DNA of 28,571 nt from a virus. The notes under the pieces are model-generated. The model was given only the letters and a program-made list of their open reading frames with translations. It searched no databases and was not told where the DNA came from. Made by a program: the position numbers and the translations under genes. Every line of letters begins with the position of its first letter. Positions within the stretch are counted from its first letter, which is position 1. The DNA lies in IMG/VR virus record IMGVR_UViG_3300025120_000388, positions 1 to 28,571 of that record. One strand, 5' to 3'. Positions 21,565-28,511 of the stretch are shown here, one piece after another.

Positions 21565-23949
21565 TCATGAAAAGTAATACTGAGCCTTTAGAACTTGCGA
21601 TACATCTAGATCGCCCTGAGGTGGTGGCTCTGGTAGGTCCACCCCAGATGGTAACAAAACAGACATCTCACGATGAGTATCTGCTAATGCATTTCCTGAA
21701 AATATATTTACTGTTGCTTGTCTTGCTGCTGCTGCCATGGTGGCAACGTGTGGTGCGTGTGTCTCATAGTCATCATGAATAGCCATGAAGTCATGGACAC
21801 CATGGTCGAGTGCAAGATTGACTGACTCACCAAGCAGTCCACCTATGCCATCATAACTATGTACCCAGTTAGGTGCCATTGAGTTGACTGACTTTCGTTT
21901 TGATGGGTCACCACTATCCTTACGAATTCTTGTCTGCCTAATCACACCAAAGACATTGGTCTTGATGTTGAGATGTGACTGCTTCTCATAATGCATTCGT
22001 ACTGGAAGACCGAGAGGTGTAGTCCATTGAGGCACAACGCCGTTGTCTATACAGATGGCGGCGACCGACTGAAGCCAGTCCATGCCTTGACGTGCTGCCT
22101 TAACGGACATGCTGATGGCTTCCCATATTCTTTCAGCCAACCAGTTGCATGGAGTGTAGGTCTCCTCACCGAAGGGGTTCTCTCTACCCTTAGCAACTTC
22201 ACTATAGAACCACTCAGCAGTGTACTGCTTACACGCAAAGAACGTTGAACCATACGGGAGGGTCATGGTGCTACGCTTGGTAGTCTTACGGGTGAGTCCG
22301 AACTTGCGCCAGCCTCTTGCATACTCACTGTTGTCATTCTCAATCAGTTTGTATACCTGATCACACACTTGCTGATAGACATCATTAGGTGAGCCACATG
22401 GCATGCAGTTGGTTGCCAGTGCGCTCTCGATATCTCTGAGTACGATGGCGTATATCTGCAAGCCTTGGTTGGTTGCATCAATACCAATAGGCAAGTGAGT
22501 GTAGAAGTTTGATGTCGTTGACATCTTGTAGAACTCATTGCATGCGGCTAAGAACAGCCAAGGATCATCTGCCTTAGTCCATTCCATGCAGCCTATCGGA
22601 TCCTTTCCGATACGCATGATCATCTTCTTGTTCTGTTCAGTCCACTTGATCCTGTCTGAATACGACAGCTTGTCATGGCCGTAGCAGTTGGCAATGTGAA
22701 TGCACAACCACTGGACACCAACATCAGTCATGCGTTGTGGGTTGTGGAACAGGAAGCAGGACTTGACAAAGGATGGACCTTGAGGGTTAAGGAAGTGGGG
22801 CTGGTAATACCCTCTACCCCGGAAGTCCATACTCATTGGCTGGTAAAATTTTTGGCCAGAAAATTTCTTTGTAAGGCTCAACACTCTCAGAGCATGTAGC
22901 CTCTTAGATTGCTTACGTTCATTCTCAAAGTGTTGACGGGCTGCACTACGTCTCCATGCCTTGCGTGACTCAGCATTGGTCTTGATGTCATGGGGCTTGG
23001 CAGGCAGCGGCTCATCATCAGAGCTGACAAGTCCGTCAACCTCAAGTCCACGGGTCCAGCAATGCTCCATCGTATTCATAACAAAGTCATTGACCTTAAA
23101 GGGTGTTGACTGGAGTGCATTGATAGCCCGGTAAACCTTAGGCATTTCCGCAACTGCCGCTGTGTCAAGGTGAGTCTTGTCCGTTGTCTTGAGTAAAGGC
23201 CGCCTCCTGATGACATCAGATTGATAGCCGCCGATGAACACGTTCGTCCACGGCAGTGGCTCTACACACATGGGAAGTTGCACTGGATTGAGCATCTCCA
23301 AGTGAGCATGGGCACCCTTTAACCATGCACGTAGATCATCCGAGGGCTGAACCCATTGAAGTGATTTACCATGCTGATCTTTGCGGGCAACAATCTCAAT
23401 CAATCCTGTGGACTGCCGCATCAACTCAAGACACACAACTCCAACCCTTATCCTCTCGTCTGTTGTCCAGCGTGGCAAGACGATGTCGTGGAACCTGAGT
23501 GTCTTGTTAATGAACTTGGCCTTGTTCTTGGCTGACTTGTATCGGTCAAGAACCCTGTTCATCTGTGCCCATAGTTCAGTGTACTCATCCTTGAGTAGCA
23601 CATACTTGGCCTCATCCTCAATGAGACCGCCGATGGTTGCCGCTGTGGTGTTGAGCTTCCTACCCTGAGAGATGCAGTCGAGGGTAGCACGGGCTGTCAG
23701 TGCTGCCGCTACCTTAGGAGACACCTGTTCAACGAGAGGAAGGACACGGTGCTGCCGTCCTGATGAAGTCCGAGCATGGTGTATCCAATCCTCGAAGTGT
23801 TCAGTCAGGGCAACAACGCTGTGTTGTAATAGTTGTTGTCCGGCTGGGTGAGTGGACTCGATACCTAACTCAGTGGCACGAGATACCTTAGAGCGATATC
23901 TCTCTCGCCCACGATCCAGCATTTCTTGTTCTAAATCTGATTGTTTCAA
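21565..23949 (-). CDS. Single-subunit DNA-directed RNA polymerase, T7-like (794 aa)
   Basis: This enzyme transcribes the phage middle and late genes. Signature motifs are all present: MSMDFRGRGYYQPHFLNPQG (374-391), GIDATNQGLQ with the catalytic D491 (T7 D537), TKRSTMTLPYG (557-567, with K558 and Y566 matching T7 K631 and Y639), SMAPNWVHSYDG (690-701) and AIHDDYET with H725 and D726 (T7 H811, D812). Length is shorter than T7's 883 aa. The N-terminal EQEMLDRGRERYR resembles T7's LEHESYEMGEARFR. The start is TTG at 23949, overlapping the integrase stop as TTGA, with AGGAG six bases upstream; the next ATG is 9 codons inside. Its own promoters could not be recognised by eye. Confidence 0.97.
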   Translation of the reverse strand: MKQSDLEQEMLDRGRERYRSKVSRATELGIESTHPAGQQLLQHSVVALTEHFEDWIHHARTSSGRQHRVLPLVEQVSPKVAAALTARATLDCISQGRKLNTTAATIGGLIEDEAKYVLLKDEYTELWAQMNRVLDRYKSAKNKAKFINKTLRFHDIVLPRWTTDERIRVGVVCLELMRQSTGLIEIVARKDQHGKSLQWVQPSDDLRAWLKGAHAHLEMLNPVQLPMCVEPLPWTNVFIGGYQSDVIRRRPLLKTTDKTHLDTAAVAEMPKVYRAINALQSTPFKVNDFVMNTMEHCWTRGLEVDGLVSSDDEPLPAKPHDIKTNAESRKAWRRSAARQHFENERKQSKRLHALRVLSLTKKFSGQKFYQPMSMDFRGRGYYQPHFLNPQGPSFVKSCFLFHNPQRMTDVGVQWLCIHIANCYGHDKLSYSDRIKWTEQNKKMIMRIGKDPIGCMEWTKADDPWLFLAACNEFYKMSTTSNFYTHLPIGIDATNQGLQIYAIVLRDIESALATNCMPCGSPNDVYQQVCDQVYKLIENDNSEYARGWRKFGLTRKTTKRSTMTLPYGSTFFACKQYTAEWFYSEVAKGRENPFGEETYTPCNWLAERIWEAISMSVKAARQGMDWLQSVAAICIDNGVVPQWTTPLGLPVRMHYEKQSHLNIKTNVFGVIRQTRIRKDSGDPSKRKSVNSMAPNWVHSYDGIGGLLGESVNLALDHGVHDFMAIHDDYETHAPHVATMAAAARQATVNIFSGNALADTHREMSVLLPSGVDLPEPPPQGDLDVSQVLKAQYYFS

Positions 23950-25019
23950 CTGCTGCTCCTGTCACGTTCCGTGTCACAAGCAGCCTTCGTGTCACACGGT
24001 ATCAAATCTTCAATGTTAGTGCAAGCCTCTAGCTTCTCAATGTCAACCTTGAGCTTGCGAGTATTAAGGTGGGTGTACCTCTGTGTAGTTGAAAGGTCTT
24101 TGTGACCTGCCAACTCCTGTATTGTCCTGAGGTCCGTACCATTCTGGCTCAGACGAGAGCAGAAGGTATGCCTCATGGCATGGAGGATGTCGCCCTTACC
24201 CATACCGATCCTTGATCGAACCCCATGCCACTCCTTACAAGCTGCATCGTAGTTCATACTGAAGAACCAATTGTTTGTATCCACCTGACTGAGTAGACGG
24301 TGGACACGGGTGGTCATGGGTATTGACCTAGCTCCATCGTTCTTGGTCTCACCCTCATGAAGAACAATCAACTTCTCATCGAACAAGATGTTGTCATGAG
24401 TAAGACCGAGAGCCTCACTGATACGCATCCCGGTATCAAACAGGATGACAATCAACCTAAAGAACTCGGGGTTGTTGTTGAGCTTACATTCCTCAAGGAT
24501 CAACCGCTGTTCCTCTTCGGTGTACCACCTGAAACGAGATGGTGGCTCACCCTGACGAGGGATGTATGGCAAACGATCCAGATCCTCACGCCGATAAGAA
24601 TGCTTGAGTACCTTGGATACTACGGACAGCTTCCTGTTGATGGTGCCCGGAGAATTACCAGAGCGTTCAAGCTGGATGGTGTACTGATCAAGGATGTCGG
24701 TGGTGATTGATGACAACAACGTCTCATTACCTAGATCATCCCTGACTTGCATCATCCTATTCTTAGCGTTGCGAGCATCCTTCTGCTTAGACCACACTAG
24801 GTCATACACTTGTTGGGATACCTCACCAAAACATTTACCCTGCTTTGTCTCCTCCTTAGGAGTCTCATTAGGAAAGGGATCAAGTCCCTGCAACAGGTTG
24901 GCCTTGGCATGTATCTCACAGTCCTTAGCCTCCTGCATCGTGGGTCTGCTGCGTCGATAGCGAACACCCCTATGTACAAAGTCCACTTGGAACGATGTAC
25001 CTCTCACCTTGATAGTCAT
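23946..25019 (-). CDS. int: Tyrosine recombinase / phage integrase (357 aa)
   Basis: The full catalytic set is visible: R199 in DTGMRISEALGL, K226 in GETKND, H280 and R283 in HAMRHTFCSRL, H306 in LAGHKDL and Y315 in TTQRYTHL. The N-terminal part has an arm-binding-type basic segment (RGVRYRRSRP) and a core-binding helical domain (about residues 65-150). Such enzymes integrate phage DNA at an attachment site by strand exchange. The start is ATG 25019 with GGAGG five bases before; a TTG four codons upstream would destroy this spacing. A sigma70-type promoter precedes it, and the gene is coupled to the RNA polymerase. I could not find an attP, excisionase or repressor in the window, so whether the phage is truly temperate is open. 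Confidence 0.95.
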   Translation of the reverse strand: MTIKVRGTSFQVDFVHRGVRYRRSRPTMQEAKDCEIHAKANLLQGLDPFPNETPKEETKQGKCFGEVSQQVYDLVWSKQKDARNAKNRMMQVRDDLGNETLLSSITTDILDQYTIQLERSGNSPGTINRKLSVVSKVLKHSYRREDLDRLPYIPRQGEPPSRFRWYTEEEQRLILEECKLNNNPEFFRLIVILFDTGMRISEALGLTHDNILFDEKLIVLHEGETKNDGARSIPMTTRVHRLLSQVDTNNWFFSMNYDAACKEWHGVRSRIGMGKGDILHAMRHTFCSRLSQNGTDLRTIQELAGHKDLSTTQRYTHLNTRKLKVDIEKLEACTNIEDLIPCDTKAACDTERDRSSS

Positions 25020-25041
25020 ATCTACCTCCAATCAATTACTG

Positions 25042-25069
25042 AGCATAAACTATTGTCTCACCTTGTCAA
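25042..25069 (-). promoter_or_regulatory. Sigma70-type promoter for integrase and RNA polymerase
   Basis: The minus strand has TTGACA (25069-25064, perfect -35), a 16-base spacer, then TATGCT (25047-25042, four of six bases of the -10 consensus). Transcription would begin near 25035, about 7 bases before the integrase ribosome site. It sits in the end of the 69 aa gene. Host RNA polymerase could thus express integrase and phage RNA polymerase together. Sequence match only. Confidence 0.6.
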
Positions 25070-25259
25070 TCGCATGAGTCATCAGTTCAAGGAACTCATC
25101 AAGATCATCATCACGGTCGAGTGCGATTGCAATCCACTCAGCAAACTCAGTACCACTCAGTTCTCTCCATGACTTAGTAAACTCACGGGCCTTGGATCGC
25201 ATCACTTGTTCACGCTTGAAGCAGTCCAACATTCTCTGCATAGTTTCATTGGGTTTCAT
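25050..25259 (-). CDS. Small acidic hypothetical protein upstream of integrase (69 aa)
   Basis: The ATG at 25259 has AAGGAAACAACT before it and begins MKPNETMQRMLDCFKREQVM. A longer version would start inside the preceding terminator and is rejected. The protein is helical and charged: a basic first half (KREQVMRSKAREFTKSW) and an acidic second half (LDRDDDLDEFLELMTHAIDKV). Its gene lies alone between a strong terminator and the integrase promoter. It therefore may be expressed by readthrough, or by a promoter I cannot see. Placement next to the integrase would fit a directionality or regulatory factor, but no DNA-binding motif is visible and I do not claim one. Confidence 0.7.
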   Translation of the reverse strand: MKPNETMQRMLDCFKREQVMRSKAREFTKSWRELSGTEFAEWIAIALDRDDDLDEFLELMTHAIDKVRQ

Positions 25260-25275
25260 AGTTGTTTCCTTATGT

Positions 25276-25317
25276 AATAAAAGCCCCCGCATCGGAGGGG
25301 GTTTCCGATACGGGGGC
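25276..25317 (-). terminator. Strong intrinsic terminator at end of the early block
   Basis: The minus strand forms a 14 bp GC-rich stem (25283-25296 with 25304-25317, one G-U pair), a seven-base loop and the run TTTTATTAC. It follows the DUF932-type gene by 32 bases and separates the early genes from integrase and RNA polymerase. Early-gene transcription by host polymerase would mostly stop here. Confidence 0.94.
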
Positions 25318-25349
25318 CAACTGAAAGGGAGATGTAGAGATTTGGTTGA

Positions 25350-26210
25350 TCAGAAGTCGGAGGAGACAGGTCTAACCTGATCAACGTCATCATCATAACC
25401 TGATGTGATTGTCTTGGGTGATGCTTCAGGGGCATAATCCTTGACAATTTCGAGCAATCTGTTGTTGCTCCCGTGGCGTTGGAAGATGCTGCGACCTCTG
25501 CCGCGCTCAGTGAATGCGTTGACAAGGGACCACGCATTGCGTTCCTTGTACTCACTGTAGTTGGGATTATCCCACTTATCCCACACATCTTTGACACCGG
25601 CAGGGTTGATTACACCAGCCCTCATACTGTCCATGATGATGTGGTCAGCCATGCGGTTGGTCATCTCAGTTTGTTGGAGCGACTGGACTTGCTCCTCCTG
25701 AGTCTGGAACTGACCAAGCAACTGATCCACACCACCATAGACAATCTTGTAGATATCATCCTCAACATTCTTGGTCTGCTTGCGTCGAATAGTACCCTCG
25801 ACCTGACCGAATGTGAGACCATTGGAACAGATACACACCTCGATACCAGTGATCAACTGGATGGACATGGACTTGTCGTAGCTGTTCTGAATGAACACCT
25901 GACGATTCATAGTCATGCCACCAACCTCATCAGTGACTGAGGTGTGCCTGATATTCATCACGGTCATGAACTTTGCAGGCGCTTCTTGACCATTGACCTT
26001 GCCGTTGCCCACGTAGTGCATTGGCTCTGAGTGTTCATAGTCAGCACGGCCAAGGGCATTGGACACCATGTCGAACAGACGGTGGTGGTCTCTAGGCTTG
26101 TGAGTATCGGTGACCGGGGGAGGCGCAAGGCGACTGACCTGCTCGGTAGTGTATGCCTTGCCCCATGAACCCATGACGTTATTAGTCGGAACGGGAATAG
26201 TTGAAACCAT
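25350..26210 (-). CDS. DUF932-type phage/plasmid protein (286 aa)
   Basis: The features fit the DUF932 / phage-plasmid-like family: an N-terminal helical stretch, a beta-rich core with VFIQNSYDKSMSIQLITGIE and the hallmark VCICSNGLTFGQ (residues 125-136), and, near the end, RNAWSLVNAFTERGRGR. The biochemical role of the family is unknown; members are common on plasmids and in phages that replicate fast. Here it is the last early gene before the terminator, which suggests high early expression. The C-terminus is acidic and ends VSSDF, like the SSB's NSDF. The ATG has AAAGGA upstream, after the 247 aa gene. The family call is fairly confident; no function is claimed. Confidence 0.78.
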   Translation of the reverse strand: MVSTIPVPTNNVMGSWGKAYTTEQVSRLAPPPVTDTHKPRDHHRLFDMVSNALGRADYEHSEPMHYVGNGKVNGQEAPAKFMTVMNIRHTSVTDEVGGMTMNRQVFIQNSYDKSMSIQLITGIEVCICSNGLTFGQVEGTIRRKQTKNVEDDIYKIVYGGVDQLLGQFQTQEEQVQSLQQTEMTNRMADHIIMDSMRAGVINPAGVKDVWDKWDNPNYSEYKERNAWSLVNAFTERGRGRSIFQRHGSNNRLLEIVKDYAPEASPKTITSGYDDDVDQVRPVSSDF

Positions 26211-26223
26211 TTGAGTCTTCCTT

Positions 26224-26967
26224 TCAATTAAGACTTTTTAGTTTGACAGTGTAGTTGGAAGCACCACTGCCGTGTGCTTTAATAAATATATTCTTTGACT
26301 TTTTCTTGGCACCGCAACACAGCCCACAGTCATGACACTGAAGGTTATGTGACTCTGCCAAACATAGAAGCTCGTCACTTGTAGGCTCATCGTCAGGACC
26401 ACCAACACGGAAAGTCCTGTAGCCCATGTAGTTAGCTTCCTCCTTCTGGGTTAGGTTGTCTACTGATGCCATGACATAGGCACTCCACTCCTCATCGCAC
26501 CACTCCCACTGATGTGTGTATCCAGTGCGGGTAAGCCATTTGAAATCCATGAATGAGTCAGTGACTTGGAAGGGGACAGCAGCGGGATCACCGTAGGCAC
26601 CAAGCCTGATTGATCGGTGAGTGTGATAGAAGGCACCGAAGTCAAGAGGGTCTACCTTCTGGTACTTACCCTCGGTCCATGACTTCCAGATAGCACGGGG
26701 TGCTTGACCTACATTGACATAGCATGAACGCCGTTGTCCATCCTGTGCCCGGTGAATACAGTTGCCACAGATAGACTCATCTGCTCCAGTCTTGACGGCA
26801 TCAACAGGTGACACGTCTTGTCGGAGTATCCAAGTCTGAATCATGTTGCCTGTCTTACGGTTGGAGGAGGAGAGCGTGGCTATATAAACAATAGGACTCC
26901 CGTCAATGACGGAAGCCCCTCGCCACAACTCCACTCCCCCTAGTTGAGGGAGGGTGTTGAGTCTCAT
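26224..26967 (-). CDS. Cysteine-rich protein of unknown function (247 aa)
   Basis: The protein shows two metal-binding-like Cys groups: C67, C70 and C82 in ESICGNC ... RRSCYVNVGQAPRAIWKSW, and C211, C214, C217 and C218 in CHDCGLCCGAKKKSKN. Between them lies HRSIRLGAYGDPAAVPFQVT (119-136), a segment I recall as shared among many phage and plasmid proteins of unknown role. Lys-rich residues follow the last Cys group. The 247 aa protein lies in the early block just before the DUF932-type gene, with AAAGGA upstream of its ATG. Zinc or iron-sulphur binding is an inference from Cys spacing. I do not name a family or function. Confidence 0.72.
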   Translation of the reverse strand: MRLNTLPQLGGVELWRGASVIDGSPIVYIATLSSSNRKTGNMIQTWILRQDVSPVDAVKTGADESICGNCIHRAQDGQRRSCYVNVGQAPRAIWKSWTEGKYQKVDPLDFGAFYHTHRSIRLGAYGDPAAVPFQVTDSFMDFKWLTRTGYTHQWEWCDEEWSAYVMASVDNLTQKEEANYMGYRTFRVGGPDDEPTSDELLCLAESHNLQCHDCGLCCGAKKKSKNIFIKAHGSGASNYTVKLKSLN

Positions 26968-26969
26968 TG

Positions 26970-27161
26970 TTATTTCCTTTCAGCTTGGTTAATCAATTCT
27001 TGCAGTGCTACCGCCTCCTCATTGAGTAGCAGCACAGTCCTCTTTACATACGCACACTTGGGATGTTCTTCCTTCTGTAATCTCTTGAACTCTCTCAAGT
27101 GTTTACTGATCTCAATTCTCTTGAAGGCAAGGGCAACTTCAACGTCAGTTATTTTCTCCAT
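26970..27161 (-). CDS. Hypothetical helical protein (63 aa)
   Basis: The protein is almost entirely charged helix: MEKITDVEVALAFKRIEISK, HLREFKRLQKEEHPKC, then KRTVLLLNEEAVALQELINQ. A short coiled-coil or helical-hairpin is likely (heptad-like Leu spacing in the second half). Its start overlaps the end of the sigma-like gene by 17 bases in another frame and has a good ribosome site, AAAGGA, five bases before the ATG. It ends two bases before the 247 aa gene. Overlap with the sigma-like gene suggests stoichiometric co-translation. A partner or anti-sigma role is conceivable but not supported by any motif. Confidence 0.65.
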   Translation of the reverse strand: MEKITDVEVALAFKRIEISKHLREFKRLQKEEHPKCAYVKRTVLLLNEEAVALQELINQAERK

Positions 27162-27651
27162 TCAATTCCTTTCTAAGTTCTCTCATGCGTTGAGAGATAC
27201 GTGACTCAGTGACACCCAGTGAGCATGCAACCTGACGCTGTGTTAGACCACGCTGTAATAGGTCAGTGATCTCTCTGTATTCCTGTGGTATTTCAGGAAG
27301 CACAGTGTCGGGTTCATCTTCATACTCATAGGTGGATTCAGGTAACTCATCGGTAAAGTAAAGACGTTGAGTGTACTTTCTAGGCACGCTCTTGCCATGC
27401 CTCTGACCAAGACGAGTGATCTGAATGTCCCTCTGTTCAGCATAGCTACGGTACACAACATCCCAGATAGATGCCTTGAGGAAACTGTTGATGTTGCCAC
27501 GCGATGGATCATGACGGTGACGGATAGCAAAGTATCCAACGATCACCTCATTGACAAGTTCATGGTAGGACCAATGCTTGAACTTGGGTAGTTGCTGCTT
27601 GGCCCACCAAAATGAGAACGTCTTCAGTTGTTCCCATACATCATCGGTCAC
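27145..27651 (-). CDS. Sigma-factor-like protein (168 aa)
   Basis: The N-terminal half has the outline of sigma region 2: an ELVNEVIVGYFAIRHRHDPSR segment (31-51), then GNINSFLKASIWDVVYRSYA (52-71), with RHDPSRG ... FLKASIWDVV in place of the usual FDPSRG ... FSTYA-x-x-x-I. The C-terminal half has a clean helix-turn-helix of region 4 type (about 133-163): LLQRGLTQRQVACSLGVTES, then RISQRMRELRKEL. The middle is acidic (STYEYEDEPDTVLPEIPQEY). At 168 aa it is close to small ECF-type sigma factors. The start is GTG overlapping the upstream stop as GTGA, with AAAGGTG upstream. A role redirecting host polymerase to phage genes is an inference; a plain DNA-binding regulator is the alternative. Confidence 0.68.
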   Translation of the reverse strand: MTDDVWEQLKTFSFWWAKQQLPKFKHWSYHELVNEVIVGYFAIRHRHDPSRGNINSFLKASIWDVVYRSYAEQRDIQITRLGQRHGKSVPRKYTQRLYFTDELPESTYEYEDEPDTVLPEIPQEYREITDLLQRGLTQRQVACSLGVTESRISQRMRELRKELNGENN

Positions 27652-28052
27652 TCATCGTACACCTTTACTAGCTCGTACCTGTACCGGGTCAACTTACATG
27701 GGCCTTTCAAATCACCCGGATGCTCAACAACCTCATACTCAGAAGCATTTGGGTACTTGCGTACCATGTTCTTGAGGCAGGCATCCTTCCTGAACTTATA
27801 CAGTGCAGTGATCTGTTCACCATCAGTGAAGTTGACAATGCCCTCGAAGCGGCCCTGAGGGAAGGCATCTGTGGTTGTTCTGAACCAGCTACCTTGACCA
27901 TCAACCCAGTTCATCCAGTCTTCAGCCCGCCAGTTAGCATTAGAGACAGGAGGGGTTGGGCATCTGTAATCCCACTCAGCATTATCAAATGCCTCAGTAT
28001 CGTAGTGTGAACATGCCGCAAGTTTCTGTTCTCTTGTTGGTCCTTTAGTCAT
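27648..28052 (-). CDS. Hypothetical early protein (134 aa)
   Basis: The start is ATG 28052, with GGAGACAACG before it. A further ATG four codons upstream sits on top of that ribosome site and is rejected. The protein is Asp/Trp/Tyr-rich in its first half (SHYDTEAFDNAEWDYRCPTP, WRAEDWMNWVDGQGSWFR) and basic in its second (YKFRKDACLKNMVRKYP, KLTRYRYELVKVYDE). It looks like a small soluble mixed alpha/beta protein; I see no recognisable fold or motif. Its end overlaps the sigma-like gene start by four bases and its own start lies in the end of a 29 aa ORF, so it is part of the coupled early operon. Confidence 0.7.
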   Translation of the reverse strand: MTKGPTREQKLAACSHYDTEAFDNAEWDYRCPTPPVSNANWRAEDWMNWVDGQGSWFRTTTDAFPQGRFEGIVNFTDGEQITALYKFRKDACLKNMVRKYPNASEYEVVEHPGDLKGPCKLTRYRYELVKVYDE

Positions 28053-28134
28053 CGTTGTCTCCATTCAGTTGAGCCAATGCATCTTCAATGTCCTCACCAT
28101 CAGCGAGGATCCAATCCCAGTCTTCGTCAATCAT
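28045..28134 (-). CDS. Tiny acidic protein (29 aa)
   Basis: The ORF reads MIDEDWDWILADGEDIEDAL then AQLNGDNDD and stops inside the next start (ATGACTAA). It is preceded by AAAGGAGACAACG, and the 14 bases GGAGACAACGATGA at its start are identical at the next gene's start. Thirteen of 29 residues are Asp or Glu. It is short, but the strong ribosome site and exact overlap argue that it is translated. It may act as an anti-nucleic-acid or host-binding peptide, or only to couple translation. Confidence 0.55.
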   Translation of the reverse strand: MIDEDWDWILADGEDIEDALAQLNGDNDD

Positions 28135-28146
28135 CGTTGTCTCCTT

Positions 28147-28326
28147 TCAAGAGTGACAGTGACCATCGGTCTCAATACCGAGAGTCATCTTCATACCTGT
28201 GCTGTTGCTACTCACCTCGACCATCACACAGTCATCACATGGCAGTGAGTATGGTTCACCCACGTTGTCCCATCGCTGCTTGAGTACGTCGAGTTGTTTC
28301 TCCTGTAGTTCAGTCATCTCAATCAT
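28147..28326 (-). CDS. Hypothetical small protein (59 aa)
   Basis: The ATG overlaps the previous stop as TGATG, with AAAGGA eight bases upstream. The product is MIEMTELQEKQLDVLKQRWD, then PYSLPCDDCVMVEVSSNSTG and a short tail IETDGHCHS. The CDDC pair and the HCH ending could bind a metal together, but this is speculative. An alternative start three codons on (MTELQ) is possible. It sits in the early cluster, ending 12 bases before the 29 aa ORF. Confidence 0.62.
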   Translation of the reverse strand: MIEMTELQEKQLDVLKQRWDNVGEPYSLPCDDCVMVEVSSNSTGMKMTLGIETDGHCHS

Positions 28327-28511
28327 CAGTCAGTCCTTTCAATAGTTGTGAAGTCATGCCAGTCAACGGTACGTGTTTCAGGAAGGACTTCATGTTCTTC
28401 CTTGACCACAGCAGTACCTGCCTCTTCATCAGTAGACACCAACAGCCAGCCACTTTCCCATGACTGGCTGCCATCATCCCATACTCTTACTTGAGTCATT
28501 ACTTCAGTCAT
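28326..28511 (-). CDS. Hypothetical small protein (61 aa)
   Basis: The ATG has AAAGGAG eight bases upstream and overlaps the end of the truncated ORF at the window edge by 8 bases. The protein is beta-rich and acidic: VRVWDDGSQSWESGWLLVST, then EAGTAVVKEEHEVLPETRTV and a basic-acidic end. This looks like a small barrel or sandwich of about five strands. I recognise no family. Its stop overlaps the next start (TGATG). Confidence 0.65.
   Translation of the reverse strand: MTEVMTQVRVWDDGSQSWESGWLLVSTDEEAGTAVVKEEHEVLPETRTVDWHDFTTIERTD

Noticed and set aside
21285-21782. 165 aa plus-strand frame spanning the RNA polymerase-SSB junction
   Set aside because: Crosses two certain minus-strand genes, Leu-rich shadow sequence, no ribosome site.
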